A DNA stretch of 64,000 nt, from contig CM060734.1 of assembly GCA_030704615.1 (NCBI GenBank), positions 5,022,001-5,086,000 on the forward strand. Reading direction: 5' to 3'. This DNA is from Takakia lepidozioides (lineage: Eukaryota; Streptophyta; Takakiopsida; Takakiales; Takakiaceae). Position numbers and translations under genes: made by a program. Position 1 is the first letter of the stretch, and every line of letters begins with the position of its first letter. The notes beneath the pieces were generated by a model. The model was not told where the DNA came from, did not search any database, and worked only from the letters and a program-made list of their open reading frames with translations. This document shows positions 17,703-30,080 of this stretch, in pieces.

Positions 17703-18789
17703 ATCTGCTGGAATTTATGTCTGCTCTAGGGTTTCTGGACCTTCTCCCGGTTCGGCGTTCCGTGTGCTTCCACCTCCTTCAGTGTCCCTGCGAATCATCT
17801 CTGCCTCCACAGGCTGGCGCACTCTTATCGCCGACTGTGTCACAGCCGCTGCCTCAGTCTCCGTCTGCTCTTCTGAATCAGTCTTCGCGTTCACCTGCTG
17901 CCTTGGCCCTGTGTTCTCCAACAAAACGACGTCTCGTCATTTGCTCTCTTGTTTTGCGTCTCTCTCTAAGGGAAGTAAAATAAAGAAACTTTCTTCTCTT
18001 TCGTATTGTAGAAGGAACCCTCTCCAGCTTGACTACCACTCTCTCTCTAAGCGCGAAAAAACGCAGTGAGTCCCGATTTCTTGCGGAATTGCCTGCGTTG
18101 TTGCGTGTCTCTAGAAGCATCGGATTCCCTCTCGCGTGACCGTTACACATAGTCGTTCCCTTATTAGTGCACATGCCAGCAATTGGTGTACAGCTGTTTG
18201 TATTCAGTTATGGATGTCTGACGTGTGTCGCCCAAAATAAACGGCGTGTTCTTTATTAGAATGGTTTCAATATTTAAAAATAACAGCGAATCCCAGAAAT
18301 CTTGGCGCACAGTCTTACACAAATAAATGTAAATGAACGAGAGTTTGATGACAAATCTTGGAATATCATACACGGTCATCATTGTTAGCCAAACCCCACA
18401 TTCGTTTCACATTTGGAACTTTCCAGGTGCGCATGATCATTGGTAGTAGTATAAAGATACATTTACTTAATCTGCAATCCCATCCTCAGATCCCGTGGCA
18501 TGCTTCCAGGAAGTCGGCTTTGTTATTGGGTTTATTGATGAGGTTCTGGTTAACGGTTTAACAGCTGCCGACACTGCTCCTAGGGATACTCTGACCACTG
18601 GGCCCACAAGAAAAGTAATTAAAATGGACGGCTGCATATCTGGAAAGAATAACATAATATGCACAGTCGTTGTCTGAGCTTCCTCCGCCATATTCTCTGC
18701 TCATTCTTCAACTGTGTTCTGGAGACATCACTAAACCGATTTACACTAGATCTGCAATAGCAAGGTACAAACGTACGCGAGGAAGGAAG
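17703..18789. promoter_or_regulatory. Divergent intergenic region
   Basis: It lies between the start codons of the minus-strand ten-exon gene and the plus-strand zinc-finger gene, so it should hold both promoters. A telo-box-like AAACCCTA (17734-17727 on the minus strand) lies in the presumed 5' UTR of the minus-strand gene. I see no clear TATA box assignable to either gene. The overlapping short frames show no coding signal. Confidence 0.5.
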
Positions 18790-20157
18790 ATGGCTTCCTC
18801 TGAAGCGGAGTTCTTCTCTGACGACAAACCAGTGCCGTTCTCCCAGGAAGTCCTTGACAATGGATTTGCAATTGTTCTGGAACATGTCTTGGCTACCCGT
18901 TTTCAGTTGCAGAATGGCTCCATCTTTTTGGAGAAAGAGGTGTACGATCTTAAAGGGAAGTTGTTGAAATACTCTTTCCAAAACCGTGATGAGACGGCTC
19001 ATATCAGCCAGTGGAGAGTGCGTCATGGTCGATACAGAGTACTTGGAGAGCCTCGGCGAAAGTCCCTTGGGTCATATGTGACGCCCGGGACTGCTGCTTC
19101 GGTCGTTGAAGACAAGAGGGAGGTGGTGGTGAAAAAAGAACAGACGTCCTCCACTCCAATCGTTGAGCTTTCGGATTCTTCCGATGATGACATAAGTGAA
19201 ATTCCAAATCCAGTCCTTCCTACTGTGGTTGGAGAAGCTGATGAAGAAGAGATTTGTAGTGTCATTCCAAAATTGCGGGCGATGGGAGGAATGGCTGGAT
19301 TCAAAAGTGAGTTGCGGGGAATTGGTTGGGAATCTTTGAAGTAGGTGCCTGTGAAGTTCTTGCCAGAGACTTTTGATGGCGATATCCTATTCGAGCTGCC
19401 TCCTCCTCCGCGAGTTGGAGGTGTAACAATCATGATGCATGGAATGGACAAGAAACACGACGGGCACCCGTGGTGCAGAACAAAAACATCCAATATTCAG
19501 AATGATGACAAACTTGTTTTCAGGAGGACGGTTTGCAATGGACACCTTAGGTGTGATAATTTGAATTGCAGACACTTTCTTCAGTCTGGGGTTCATAATC
19601 AAAGCGAATGGGAGGGTCTGGCGGAAAATCCATTTCAGCCTGGGACTGCCCCTCCACCGGCAAACACTTTCGTCTACAAATTCTGCAAACTTGTGCCATC
19701 CTGCTTGGCCCTCTGCGGAGCAAGAATGTACTATGTTGTCCACCGTTTGAAAACAATGACAAGAGCTTGTGTGCATTTTGGATTCCATAACCATCCTGTC
19801 TCGAAGGGGGATTACACGGAGAGTGTTGAGACAGTATCGAGGTTGATTAAACAGGAGTTCGGGAGAAACCCATCCGCAACAACATGTGCAATTGCTCTTG
19901 GCGCAAGCAAGTCCTTCTTGGAAAGCCATATTTTGAGTGAAGGGGATTCTGTGGGGACTAAACTTGACGGTGCAGCATTGGACCTGGTCATGGATCATTT
20001 CTCCACTTTAAGTTCACCGAACATTCGGCATCAGATCAATGCATTGAGAATGGGCTCGGAGTTTCCGCCTCGGATAGCGAAGGGATGGGTGAGTAAAAGC
20101 CGCGCGACATTTGGCGACCATACTGGGGACCTGGGCGTGAACAACCAGATGTAACAG
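18790..20157 (+). pseudogene. GCM/WRKY-GCM1-like zinc-finger protein, probably transposon-derived, one TAG
   Basis: ATG at 18790 lies in a good plant context (AAGATGGCT). The N-terminal 185 residues include FQNRDETAHISQWRVRHGRY and an acidic/serine segment, ELSDSSDDDISEI. After a TAG at 19342-19344 the same frame continues: VGGVTIMMHGMDKK, HPWCRTKTSN, VCNGHLRCDNLNCRHF, CGARMYYVVHRL and VHFGFHNHPVSKGDY (about residues 215-335). The spaced cysteines and closing H-x-H (HNHP) resemble the GCM/WRKY-GCM1 zinc-binding fold, which is common in plant transposases. A helical part follows (VSRLIKQEFGRNP, ALGASKSFLESHIL). The frame ends at TAA 20155-20157, but another frame continues the coding character (see the next entry), implying a frameshift near 20,090-20,115. 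Role inferred: DNA binding. Confidence 0.5.
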
Positions 20158-20814
20158 GCATCTGGTGGGATCATGGTGGTTGGACCATTAAAGAATTTGA
20201 AGTGAATCAAATTCCCTGTGGAACGAAGGAAGAAAGATTGTCCAAACGATTCTTTCAAAGGTTCTTGGAATTGCCAGACGGTTGTAAAGAAAATATTCTT
20301 AAACGAGTGCATGATGCTGATCCAGAATGGGGTCTGGAGAAAGGAGTGATAAAGATTTATCAGGTAGCTTGTAGAGGAAGAGCACGTTGGTTACCAACAT
20401 TGGTTTATGTGATAGCATTGCTATCCATTAAACGAGTAGAGTTTGAAGGCTGGGAAGAAAGAAAGGTGAATGTTTATACTCATATGCATCAAGAGCTTGT
20501 ACTGGTAAAGAATTGGATTCCAAAGGATATTTTGTGGATCAAACTCACACCAAGAACAGCTTTTCAGACTTGTTTGCCATATGGTTATATGGTAACAGAG
20601 ACTTCAAGTATAGTCAAAGGGTGCATTGAAGCTTGAAAGAACCCAGGGCATATACGAGAGATATTACAGAAAAGAGTTTTGGTTATTGCCACATTAAAAA
20701 GAATGAAAGACATGGGACATGAGTGATGAAAGAGAAGCTAGACGACAGAGATATTCAGCAAAAAGAGAAAGCTATCTGAAAGCTAATTATCCATATCTTT
20801 GGGAGAGAGGAATG
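20115..20814 (+). pseudogene. Frameshifted continuation of the zinc-finger gene and unidentified coding-like sequence
   Basis: In a shifted frame the plus strand reads REQPDVTGIWWDHGGWTIKE, IPCGTKEERLSKRFFQRFLE and VHDADPEWGLEKGVIKIYQ. From about 20365 (TATCAG followed by GTAGCTTG, possibly a donor) it gives ARWLPTLVYVIALLSIKRVE and LVKNWIPKDILWIKL, ending at 20636. A further piece, EAREARRQRY-like (starting MSDEREARRQRYSAKRES at 20719), runs into the satellite junction. I recognise no family for the part after 20365. The satellite starts within this sequence, so the array truncates or interrupts it. Confidence 0.4.
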
Positions 20815-23800
20815 CCTTCTATTATCATAAATGGCTTCTTTAAGACCAACAGACATTTCCAGCCACGAACAGTGATCAATGGATCTTTATTTGGACATGG
20901 ATACTTACTGCTCAGCTTTGGTATGTCCAATGATACAAAGAACCCCAAACTATACTAGTTTTTGGGCCAACAATAAATGGATGGTTTGGTTATGCCTTGG
21001 TATGTAAGCTGACCAAAAAATACAGACCGAATGACATGGCATGTCATGAATGGCACTTTTTAGCATGCTGAACAACGGTTTCCTGCTATGAACAGTGGTA
21101 ATCGAGTCTCTAATTTTTCCCACCCAGAGACTTCATTGACTTTGAAGTCTGGGATTTGTCATAAAGCTGACTTGTGAATGAAGAATGGTTGATAATGAGG
21201 CTGATTCGTCGTTAATTTTACAATGACCTTGTCAGGTCTTTGTCCATGTCTCGACGAGACATAAGTATATTCCCTCTCTGATTTAGACCAGTGTACTTGG
21301 TGGTTCTTTGTACACATTATCAACCAATCTCCCTTCTGTTTTCAGTTTTATGTTTGATTTACTAACACCTTGGTCTGAGCATGACAAAAGGTTATCATAT
21401 ATGTTCCTGATTGAAGTGATGAACCCAAGGCAATGGGAAGGCCAAAGCCATGAGATATCAGCCTCCTCTCCCCGCCATGACCATGGGTGTGGAGCAAGCA
21501 AGTCCTTCGTAAGGTAAGATCTTCTCCAGCAAAAATATGTTGGCTAATTGGTCATGGAGAGTAAGGCATCCTTGAAGGTACCTGAGATAAGCATAGAACA
21601 TCTATAGGGCTTCTGAATGCTGAAATTTTGAGCTAGGCCTTGGTAAGACAGCTTGCTGGAGTAGACGTGTACACCTTACACATGATCCGTCAATGCACAT
21701 TACTCTTGTTTGCCGGTCCCTGTAGCCGATGCCTCATGTCAGATTTAGATACCTTATGATAAGAATGAGTTCCATTTCTTTGGCTCAAATGTTTCCATGT
21801 TTCTCCTGGTTTATGGTTTTGCTCTTTATAGCACCATAAAAAAAATACCCAATTATGATATGCTGCCGGTAGATGTTTTGTCTGAATATAACCAGGTGGT
21901 AAACCCTGCCAGAGACTTCATTACCTAAGTCCCAATACCTGCCCCCTTTGGTTTTTGTACACCAAACAAGGGGTGGGTAAAACACTAAAAGTCTGATATA
22001 AGATTTCCCGATTGTTACTTTATGACAATCATTAGGGCGACTATCTCTTGTTCCCTATGGCATACTGATGTGACAATGGAGCAACGATAATGACAAGCTG
22101 ATGGCTTTAAAGAGATCTGGTAACATGCTACAATGTAGGGCAGACCTGTTTTCATGACCAGACGGTGTTCTTGAATGTACAAGCATTGGAAACTTAGCCT
22201 CTTTTAGAAGCTGGTTACTTAGGACACTTGATACCATGCCAACTGATACGGATGGATCTTTCGTGGCCAAATCCGGTCCTTGGTTATATGCCCTCGAATG
22301 TTTACCTATTTTCCAAAACGTATAAGACATTGGTAGATGTGAAGAGAATGATTCAGGCATTGTATTCAAGTTGCTTTAGGATAAATAATACCAAAGTAAC
22401 CTGCAGCCCTGATGGGATGAGCAATTCAGATTCTTTGTGTTTCCTATGGATGATTGCATGGCATGTAAATCTGATTACAGCCTGTTATGGTAATGATTTC
22501 CCTACCCCAGACATAGAACTTGGTCTTGGGGCATGGAATAAGAGGTGGGAATATTACTCTACCCTACCTTGAAATTACACACCAGCCCCAGATCTAAAAC
22601 AGATCACGGGGCAAAGAACATGGCGTCAATAAGTGACTTGATGTGCGAAATAGGGCAGCTGATTACACCCCGTTGTATAAGCTGCCAAATATCAGTCCGT
22701 AACCCTGCTTTGGTGATGTTCTCTATGTAAAGAAATGATCTTATTTTGTTCTTAAGCCTTCTATGATCATAAATGGCTTCTTTAAGACCAACAGACATTT
22801 CCAGCCACGAACAGTGATCGATGGATCTTTATTTGGACATGGATACTTACTGCTCAGTCACTTTGGTATGTCCAATGATACAAAGAACCCAAAACTATAC
22901 TAGTTTTTGGGCCAACAATAAATAGGATGGTTGGTTATGCTTGGTATGTAAGCTGACCAAAAAATACAGACGAATGACATGGCATGTCATGAATGGCACT
23001 TTTTAGCATGCTGAACAACGGTTTCCTGCTATGAACAGTGGTAATCGAGTCTCTAATTTTTCCCACCCAGAGACTTCATTGACTTTGAAGTCTGGGATTT
23101 GTCATAAAGCTGACTTGTGAATGAAAATGGTTGATAATGAGGCTGATTCGTCGTTAATTTTACAATGACCTTGTCAGGGTCTTTGTCCATGTCTCGTCTC
23201 GACGAGACATAAGTATCTTCCCTCTCTGATTTAGACCAGTGTACTTGGTGGTTCTTGTACACATTATCAACCAATCTCCCTTCTGTTTTCAGTTTTATGT
23301 TTGATTTACTAACACCTTGGTCTGAGCATGACAAAAGGTTATCAATATATGTTCCTGATTGAAGTGATGAACCCAAGGCAATGGGAAGGCCAAAGCCATG
23401 AGATATCAGCCTCCTCTCCCGCCATGACCATGGTGTGGAGCAAGCAAGTCCTTCGTAAGGTAAGATCTTCTCCAGCAAAATATGTTGGCTAATTGGTCAT
23501 GGAGAGTAAGGCATCCTTGAAGGTACCTGAGATAAGCATAGAACATCTATAGGGCTTCTGAATGCTGAAATTTTGAGCTAGGCCTTGGTAAGACAGCTTG
23601 CTGGAGTAGACGTGTACACCTTAACACATGATCCGGTCAATGCACATACTCTTGTTTGCCGGTCCCCTGTAGCCGATGCCTCAATGTCCAGATTTAGATA
23701 CCTTATGATAAGAATGAGTTCCATTTCTTTGGCTCAAGTTTCCATGTTTCTCCTGGTTATGGTTTTGCTCTTTATAGCACCATAAAAAAAATACCAATTA

Positions 23801-26800
23801 TGATATGCTATGCTGCCGGTAGATGTTTGTCTGAATATAACCAGGTGGTAAACCCCTGCCAGACTTCATTACCCTAAGTCCCATACCTGCCCCTTTGGTT
23901 TTGTACACCCAAAACAAGGGGTGGGTAAACACTAAAAGTCTGATATAAGATTTCTTTCCCCGATTGTTACTTTATGACAATCATTAGGGCGCTATCTCTG
24001 TGTCCCTATGGCATACTGATGTGACAATGGAGCAACGATATGACAAGCTGATGGCTTTAAGAGATCTGGTAACATGCTACCATGTAGGGCAGACCTGTTT
24101 TCATGACCAGACGGTGTTCTTGAATGTACAAGCATTGGAAACTTAGCCTCTTTTAGAAGCTGGTTACTTTAGGACACTTGATACCATTCCAAACTGATAC
24201 GGATGGATCTTTCGTGGCCAAATCCGGTCCTTGGTTATATGCCCCTCGAATGTTTTACCTATTTCCAAACGGTAAGACATTGGTAGATGTGAAGAGAATG
24301 ATTCAGGCATTGTATCAAGTTTCTTTAGGATAAATAATACCAAAGTAACCTGCAGCCCTGATGGGATGAGCAATTCAGATTCTTTGTGTTTTCCTATGGA
24401 TGATTGCATGGCATGTAAATCTGATTACAGCCTGTTATGGTAATGATTTCCCTACCCCAGACATAGAACTTGGTCTTGGGGCATGGAATAAGAGGTGGGA
24501 ATATTACTCTACCCTACCATTGAAATTACACACCAGCCCCAGATCTAAAACAGATCACGGGGCAAAGAACATGGCGTCAATAAGTGACTTGATGTGCGAA
24601 ATAGGGCAGCTGATTACACCCCGTTGTATAAGCTGCCAAATATCAGTCCGTAACCCTGCTTTGGTGATGTTCTCTATGTAAAGAAATGATCTTATTTTGT
24701 TCTTAAGCCTTCTATGATCATAAATGGCTTCTTTAAGACCAACAGACATTTCCAGCCACGAACAGTGATCGATGGATCTTTATTTGGACATGGATACTTA
24801 CTGCTACTGCTCAGTCACTTTGGTATGTCCAATGATACAAAGAACCCAAAACTATACTAGTTTTTTGGGCCAACAATAAATTAGGATGGTTGGTTATGCC
24901 TTGGTATGTAAGCTGACCAAAAAATACAGACCGAATGACATGGCATGTCATGAATGGCACTTTTTAGCATGCTGAACAACGGTTTCCTGCTATGAACATG
25001 GTAATCGAGTCTCTAATTTTTTCCCACCCAGAGACTTCATTGACTTTGAAGTCTGGGATTTGTCATAAAGCTGACTTGTGAATGAAGAATGGTTGATAAT
25101 GAGGCTGATTCGTCGTTAATTTTACAATGACCTTGTCAGGTCTTTGTCCATGTCTCGACGAGACATAAGTATCTTCCCTCTCTGATTTAGACCAGTGTAC
25201 TTGGTGGTTCTTGTACACATTATCAACCAATCTCCTTCTGTTTTCAGTTTTATGTTTGATTTACTAACACCTTGGTCTGAGCATGACAAAAGGTTATCAT
25301 ATATGTTCCTGATTGAAGTGATGAACCCAAGGCAATGGGAAGGCCAAGCCATGAGATATCAGCCTCCTCTCCCGCCATGACCATGGTGTGGAGCAAGCAA
25401 GTCCTTCGTAAGGTAAGATCTTCTCCAGCAAAAATATGTTGGCTAATTGGTCATGGAGAGTAAGGCATCCTTGAAGGTACCTGAGATAAGCATAGAACAT
25501 CTATAGGCTTCTGAATGCTGAAATTTTGAGCTAGGCCTTGGTAAGACAGCTTGCTGGAGTAGACGTGTACACCTTACACATGATCCGGTCAATGCACATT
25601 ACTCTTGTTTGCCGGTCCCCTGTAGCCGATGCCTCATGTCAGATTTAGATACCTTATGATAAGAATGAGTTCCATTTTCTTTGGCTCAAATGTTTCCATG
25701 TTTCTCCTGGTTATGGTTTTGCTCTTTATAGCACCATAAAAAAAATACCCAATTATGATATGCTGCCGGTAGATGTTTTGTCTGAATATAACCAGGTGGT
25801 AAACCCCTGCCAGACTTCATTACCTAAGTCCCAATACCTGCCCCCTTTTGGTTTTGTACACCCAAAACAAGGGGTGGGTAAACACTAAAAGTCTGATATA
25901 AGATTTCCCGATTGTTACTTTATGACAATCATTAGGGCGACTATCTCTTGTTCCCTATGGCATACTGATGTGACAATGGAGCAACGATATGACAAGCTGA
26001 TGGCTTTAAAGAGATCTGGTAACATGCTACAATGTAGGGCAGACCTGTTTTCATGACCAGACGGTGTTTTCTGAATGTACAAGCATTGGAAACTTAGCCT
26101 CTTTTAGAAGCTGGTTACTTTAGGACACTTGATACCATGCCAAACTGATACGGATGGATCTTTCGTGGCCAAATCCGGTCCTTGGTTATATGCCCTCGAA
26201 TGTTTACCTATTTTCCAAACGGTAAGACATTGGTAGATGTGAAGAGAATGATTCAGGCATTGTATTCAAGTTGCTTTAGGATAAATAATACCAAAGTAAC
26301 CTGCAGCCCTGATGGGATGAGCAATTCAGATTCTTTGTGTTTCCTATGGATGATTGCATGGCATGTAAATCTGATTACAGCCTGTTATGGTAATGATTTC
26401 CCTACCCCAGACATAGAACTTGGTCTTGGGGCATGGAATAAGAGGTGGGAATATTACTCTACCCTACCATTGAAATTACACACCAGCCCCAGATCTAAAA
26501 CAGATCACGGGGCAAAAAACATGGCGTCAATAAGTGACTTGATGTGCGAAATAGGGCAGCTGATTACACCCCGTTGTATAAGCTGCCAAATATCAGTCCG
26601 TAACCCTGCTTTGGTGATGTTCTCTATGTAAAGAAATGATCTTATTTTTGTTCTTAAGCCTTCTATGATCATAAATGGCTTCTTTAAGACCAACAGACAT
26701 TTCCAGCCACGAACAGTGATCGATGGATCTTTATTTGGACATGGATACTTACTACTCTCAGTCACTTTGGTATGTCCAATGATACAAAGAACCCAAACTA

Positions 26801-29800
26801 TACTAGTTTTTGGGCCAACAATAAATTAGGATGGTTGGTTATATGCCTTGGTATGTAAGCTGACCAAAAAATACAGACCGAATGACATGGCATGTCATGA
26901 ATGGCACTTTTTAGCATGCTGAACAACGGTTTCCTGCTATGAACAGTGGTAATCGAGTCTCTAATTTTTCCCCCCCAGAGACTTCATTGACTTTGAAGTC
27001 TGGGATTTGTCATAAAGCTGACTTGTGAATGAAGAATGGTTGATAATGAGGCTGATTCGTCGTTAATTTTACAATGACCTTGTCAGGTCTTTGTCCATGT
27101 CTCGACGAGACATAAGTATCTTCCCTCTCTGATTTAGACCAGTGTACTTGGTGTTCTTGTACACATTATCAACCAATCTCCCTTCTGTTTTCAGTTTTAT
27201 GTTTGATTTACTAACACCTTGGTCTGAGCATGACAAAAGGTTATCAATATATGTTCCTGATTGAAGTGATGAACCCAGGCAATGGGAAGGCCAAAGCCAT
27301 GAGATATCAGCCTCCTCTCCCGCCATGACCATGGTGTGGAGCAAGCAAGTCCTTCGTAAGGTAAGATCTTCTCCAGCAAAATATGTTGGCTAATTGGTCA
27401 TGGAGAGTAAGGCATCCTTGAAGGTACCTGAGATAAGCATAGAACATCTATAGGGCTTCTGAATGCTGAAATTTTGAGCTAGGCCTTGGTAAGACAGCTT
27501 GCTGGAGTAGACGTGTACACCTTACACATGATCCGGTCAATGCACATTACTCTTGTTTGCCGGTCCCCTGTAGCCGATGCCTCATGTCAGATTTAGATAC
27601 CTTATGATAAGAATGAGTTCCATTTCTTTGGCTCAAATGTTTCCATGTTTCTCCTGGTTATGGTTTTGCTCTTTATAGCACCATAAAAAAAATACCCAAT
27701 TATGATATGCTGCCGGTAGATGTTTTGTCTGAATATAACCAGGTGGTAAACCCCTGCCAGACTTCATTACCTAAGTCCCAATACCTGCCCCCTTTGGTTT
27801 TGTACACCCAAAACAAGGGGTGGGTAAACACTAAAAGTCTGATATAATTTCCCGATTGTTACTTTATGACAATCATTAGGGCGACTATCTCTTGTTCCCT
27901 ATGGCATACTGATGTGACAATGGAGCAACGATATGACAAGCTGATGGCTTTAAAGAGATCTGGTAACATGCTACAATGTAGGGCAGACCTGTTTTCATGA
28001 CCAGACGGTGTTCTTGAATGTACAAGCATTGGAAACTTAGCCTCTTTTAGAAGCTGGTTACTTTAGGACACTTGATACCATGCCAAACTGATACGGATGG
28101 ATCTTTCGTGGCCAAATCCGGTCCTTGGTTATATGCCCTCGAATGTTTACCTATTTTCCAAAACGGTAAGACATTGGTAGATGTGAAGAGAATGATTCAG
28201 GCATTGTATTCAAGTTGCTTTAGGATAAATAATACCAAAGTAACCTGCAGCCTGATGGGATGAGCAATTCAGATTCTTTGTGTTTCCTATGGATGATTGC
28301 ATGGCATGTAAATCTGATTACAGCCTGTTATGGTAATGATTTCCCTACCCCAGACATAGAACTTGGTCTTGGGGCATGGAATAAGAGGTGGGAATATTAC
28401 TCTACCCTACCATTGAAATTACACACCAGCCCCAGATCTAAAACAGATCACGGGGCAAAAACATGGCGTCAATAAGTGACTTGATGTGCGAAATAGGGCA
28501 GCTGATTACACCCCGTTGTATAAGCTGCCAAATATCAGTCCGTAACCCTGCTTTGGTGATGTTCTCTATGTAAAGAAATGATCTTATTTTGTTCTTAAGC
28601 CTTCTATGATCATAAATGGCTTCTTTAAGACCAACAGACATTTCCAGCCACGAACAGTGATCGATGGATCTTTATTTGGACATGGATACTTACTGCTCAG
28701 TCACTTTGGTATGTCCAATGATACAAAGAACCCAAAACTATACTAGTTTTTGGGCCAACAATAATTAGGATGGTTGGTTATGCCTGGTATGTAAGCTGAC
28801 CAAAAAAACAGACCGAATGACATGGCATGTCATGAATGGCACTTTTAGCATGCTGAACAACGGTTTCCTGCTATGAACAGTGGTAATCGAGTCTCTAATT
28901 TTCCCACCCAGAGACTTCATTGACTTTGAAGTCTGGGATTTGTCATAAAGCTGACTTGTGAATGAAGAATGGTTGATAATGAGGCTGATTCGTCGTTAAT
29001 TTTACAATGACCTTGTCAGGTCTTTGTCCATGTCTCGACGGACATAAGTATCTTCCCTCTCTGATTTAGACCAGTGTACTTGGTGGTTCTTGTACACATT
29101 ATCAACCAATCTCCCTTCTGTTTTCAGTTTTATGTTTGATTAACTAACACCTTGGTCTGAGCATGACAAAAGGTTATCAATATATGTTCCTGATTGAAGT
29201 GATGAACCCAAGGCAATGGGAAGGCCAAAGCCATGAGATATCAGCCTCCTCTCCCGCCATGACCATGGTGTGGAGCAAGCAAGTCCTTCGTAAGGTAAGA
29301 TCTTCTCCAGCAAAATATGTTGGCTAATTGGTCATGGAGAGTAAGGCATCCTTGAAGGTACCTGAGATAAGCATAGAACATCTATAGGGCTTCTGAATGC
29401 TGAAATTTTGAGCTAGGCCTTGGTAAGACAGCTTGCTGGAGTAGACGTGTACACCTTACACATGACCGGTCAATGCACATTACTCTTGTTTGCCGGTCCC
29501 CTGTAGCCGATGCCTCATGTCAGATTTTAGATACCTTATGATAAGAATGAGTTCCATTTCTTTGGCTCAAATGTTTCCATGTTTCTCCTGGTTATGGTTT
29601 TGCTCTTTATAGCACCATAAAAAAAATACCCAATTATGATATGCTGCCGGTAGATGTTTTGTCTGAATAATAACCAGGTGGTAAACCCCTGCCAGACTTC
29701 ATTACCTAAGTCCCAATACCTGCCCCCTTTGGTTTTGTACACCCAAACAAGGGTGGGTAACACTAAAAGTCTGATATAAGATTTCCCGATTGACTACTTT

Positions 29801-30080
29801 ATGACCATCATTAGGGCGACTATCTCTTGTTCCCTATGGCATACTGATGTGACAATGGAGCAACGATATGACAAGCTGATGGCTTTAAAAGAGATCTGGT
29901 AACATGGCTCCACACATGTGGGCAGACCTGTTTTCATGACCAGACGGTGTTCTTGAATGTACAAGCATTGGAAATTAGCCTCTTTTAGAAGCTGGTTACT
30001 TTAGGACACTTGATACATGCCAACTGATACGGATGGATCTTTCGTGGCCAAATCCGTTCCTGTGGTTCTGCCCTCGAATG
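20815..30080. repeat. Satellite subtype A, monomers 1-5, divergent
   Basis: These copies are 1941-1951 bp and differ from each other by many one- and two-base indels, often in homopolymers, plus a few substitutions. Diagnostic bases include CCACGAACAG, AATCGAGTC, CTTCGTAAGG, GACGGTGTT, GATATGCTGCCGG and CAGGTGGTAA. M2 has a 5-bp insertion in the TCTCG dyad near 23192. Confidence 0.85.
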
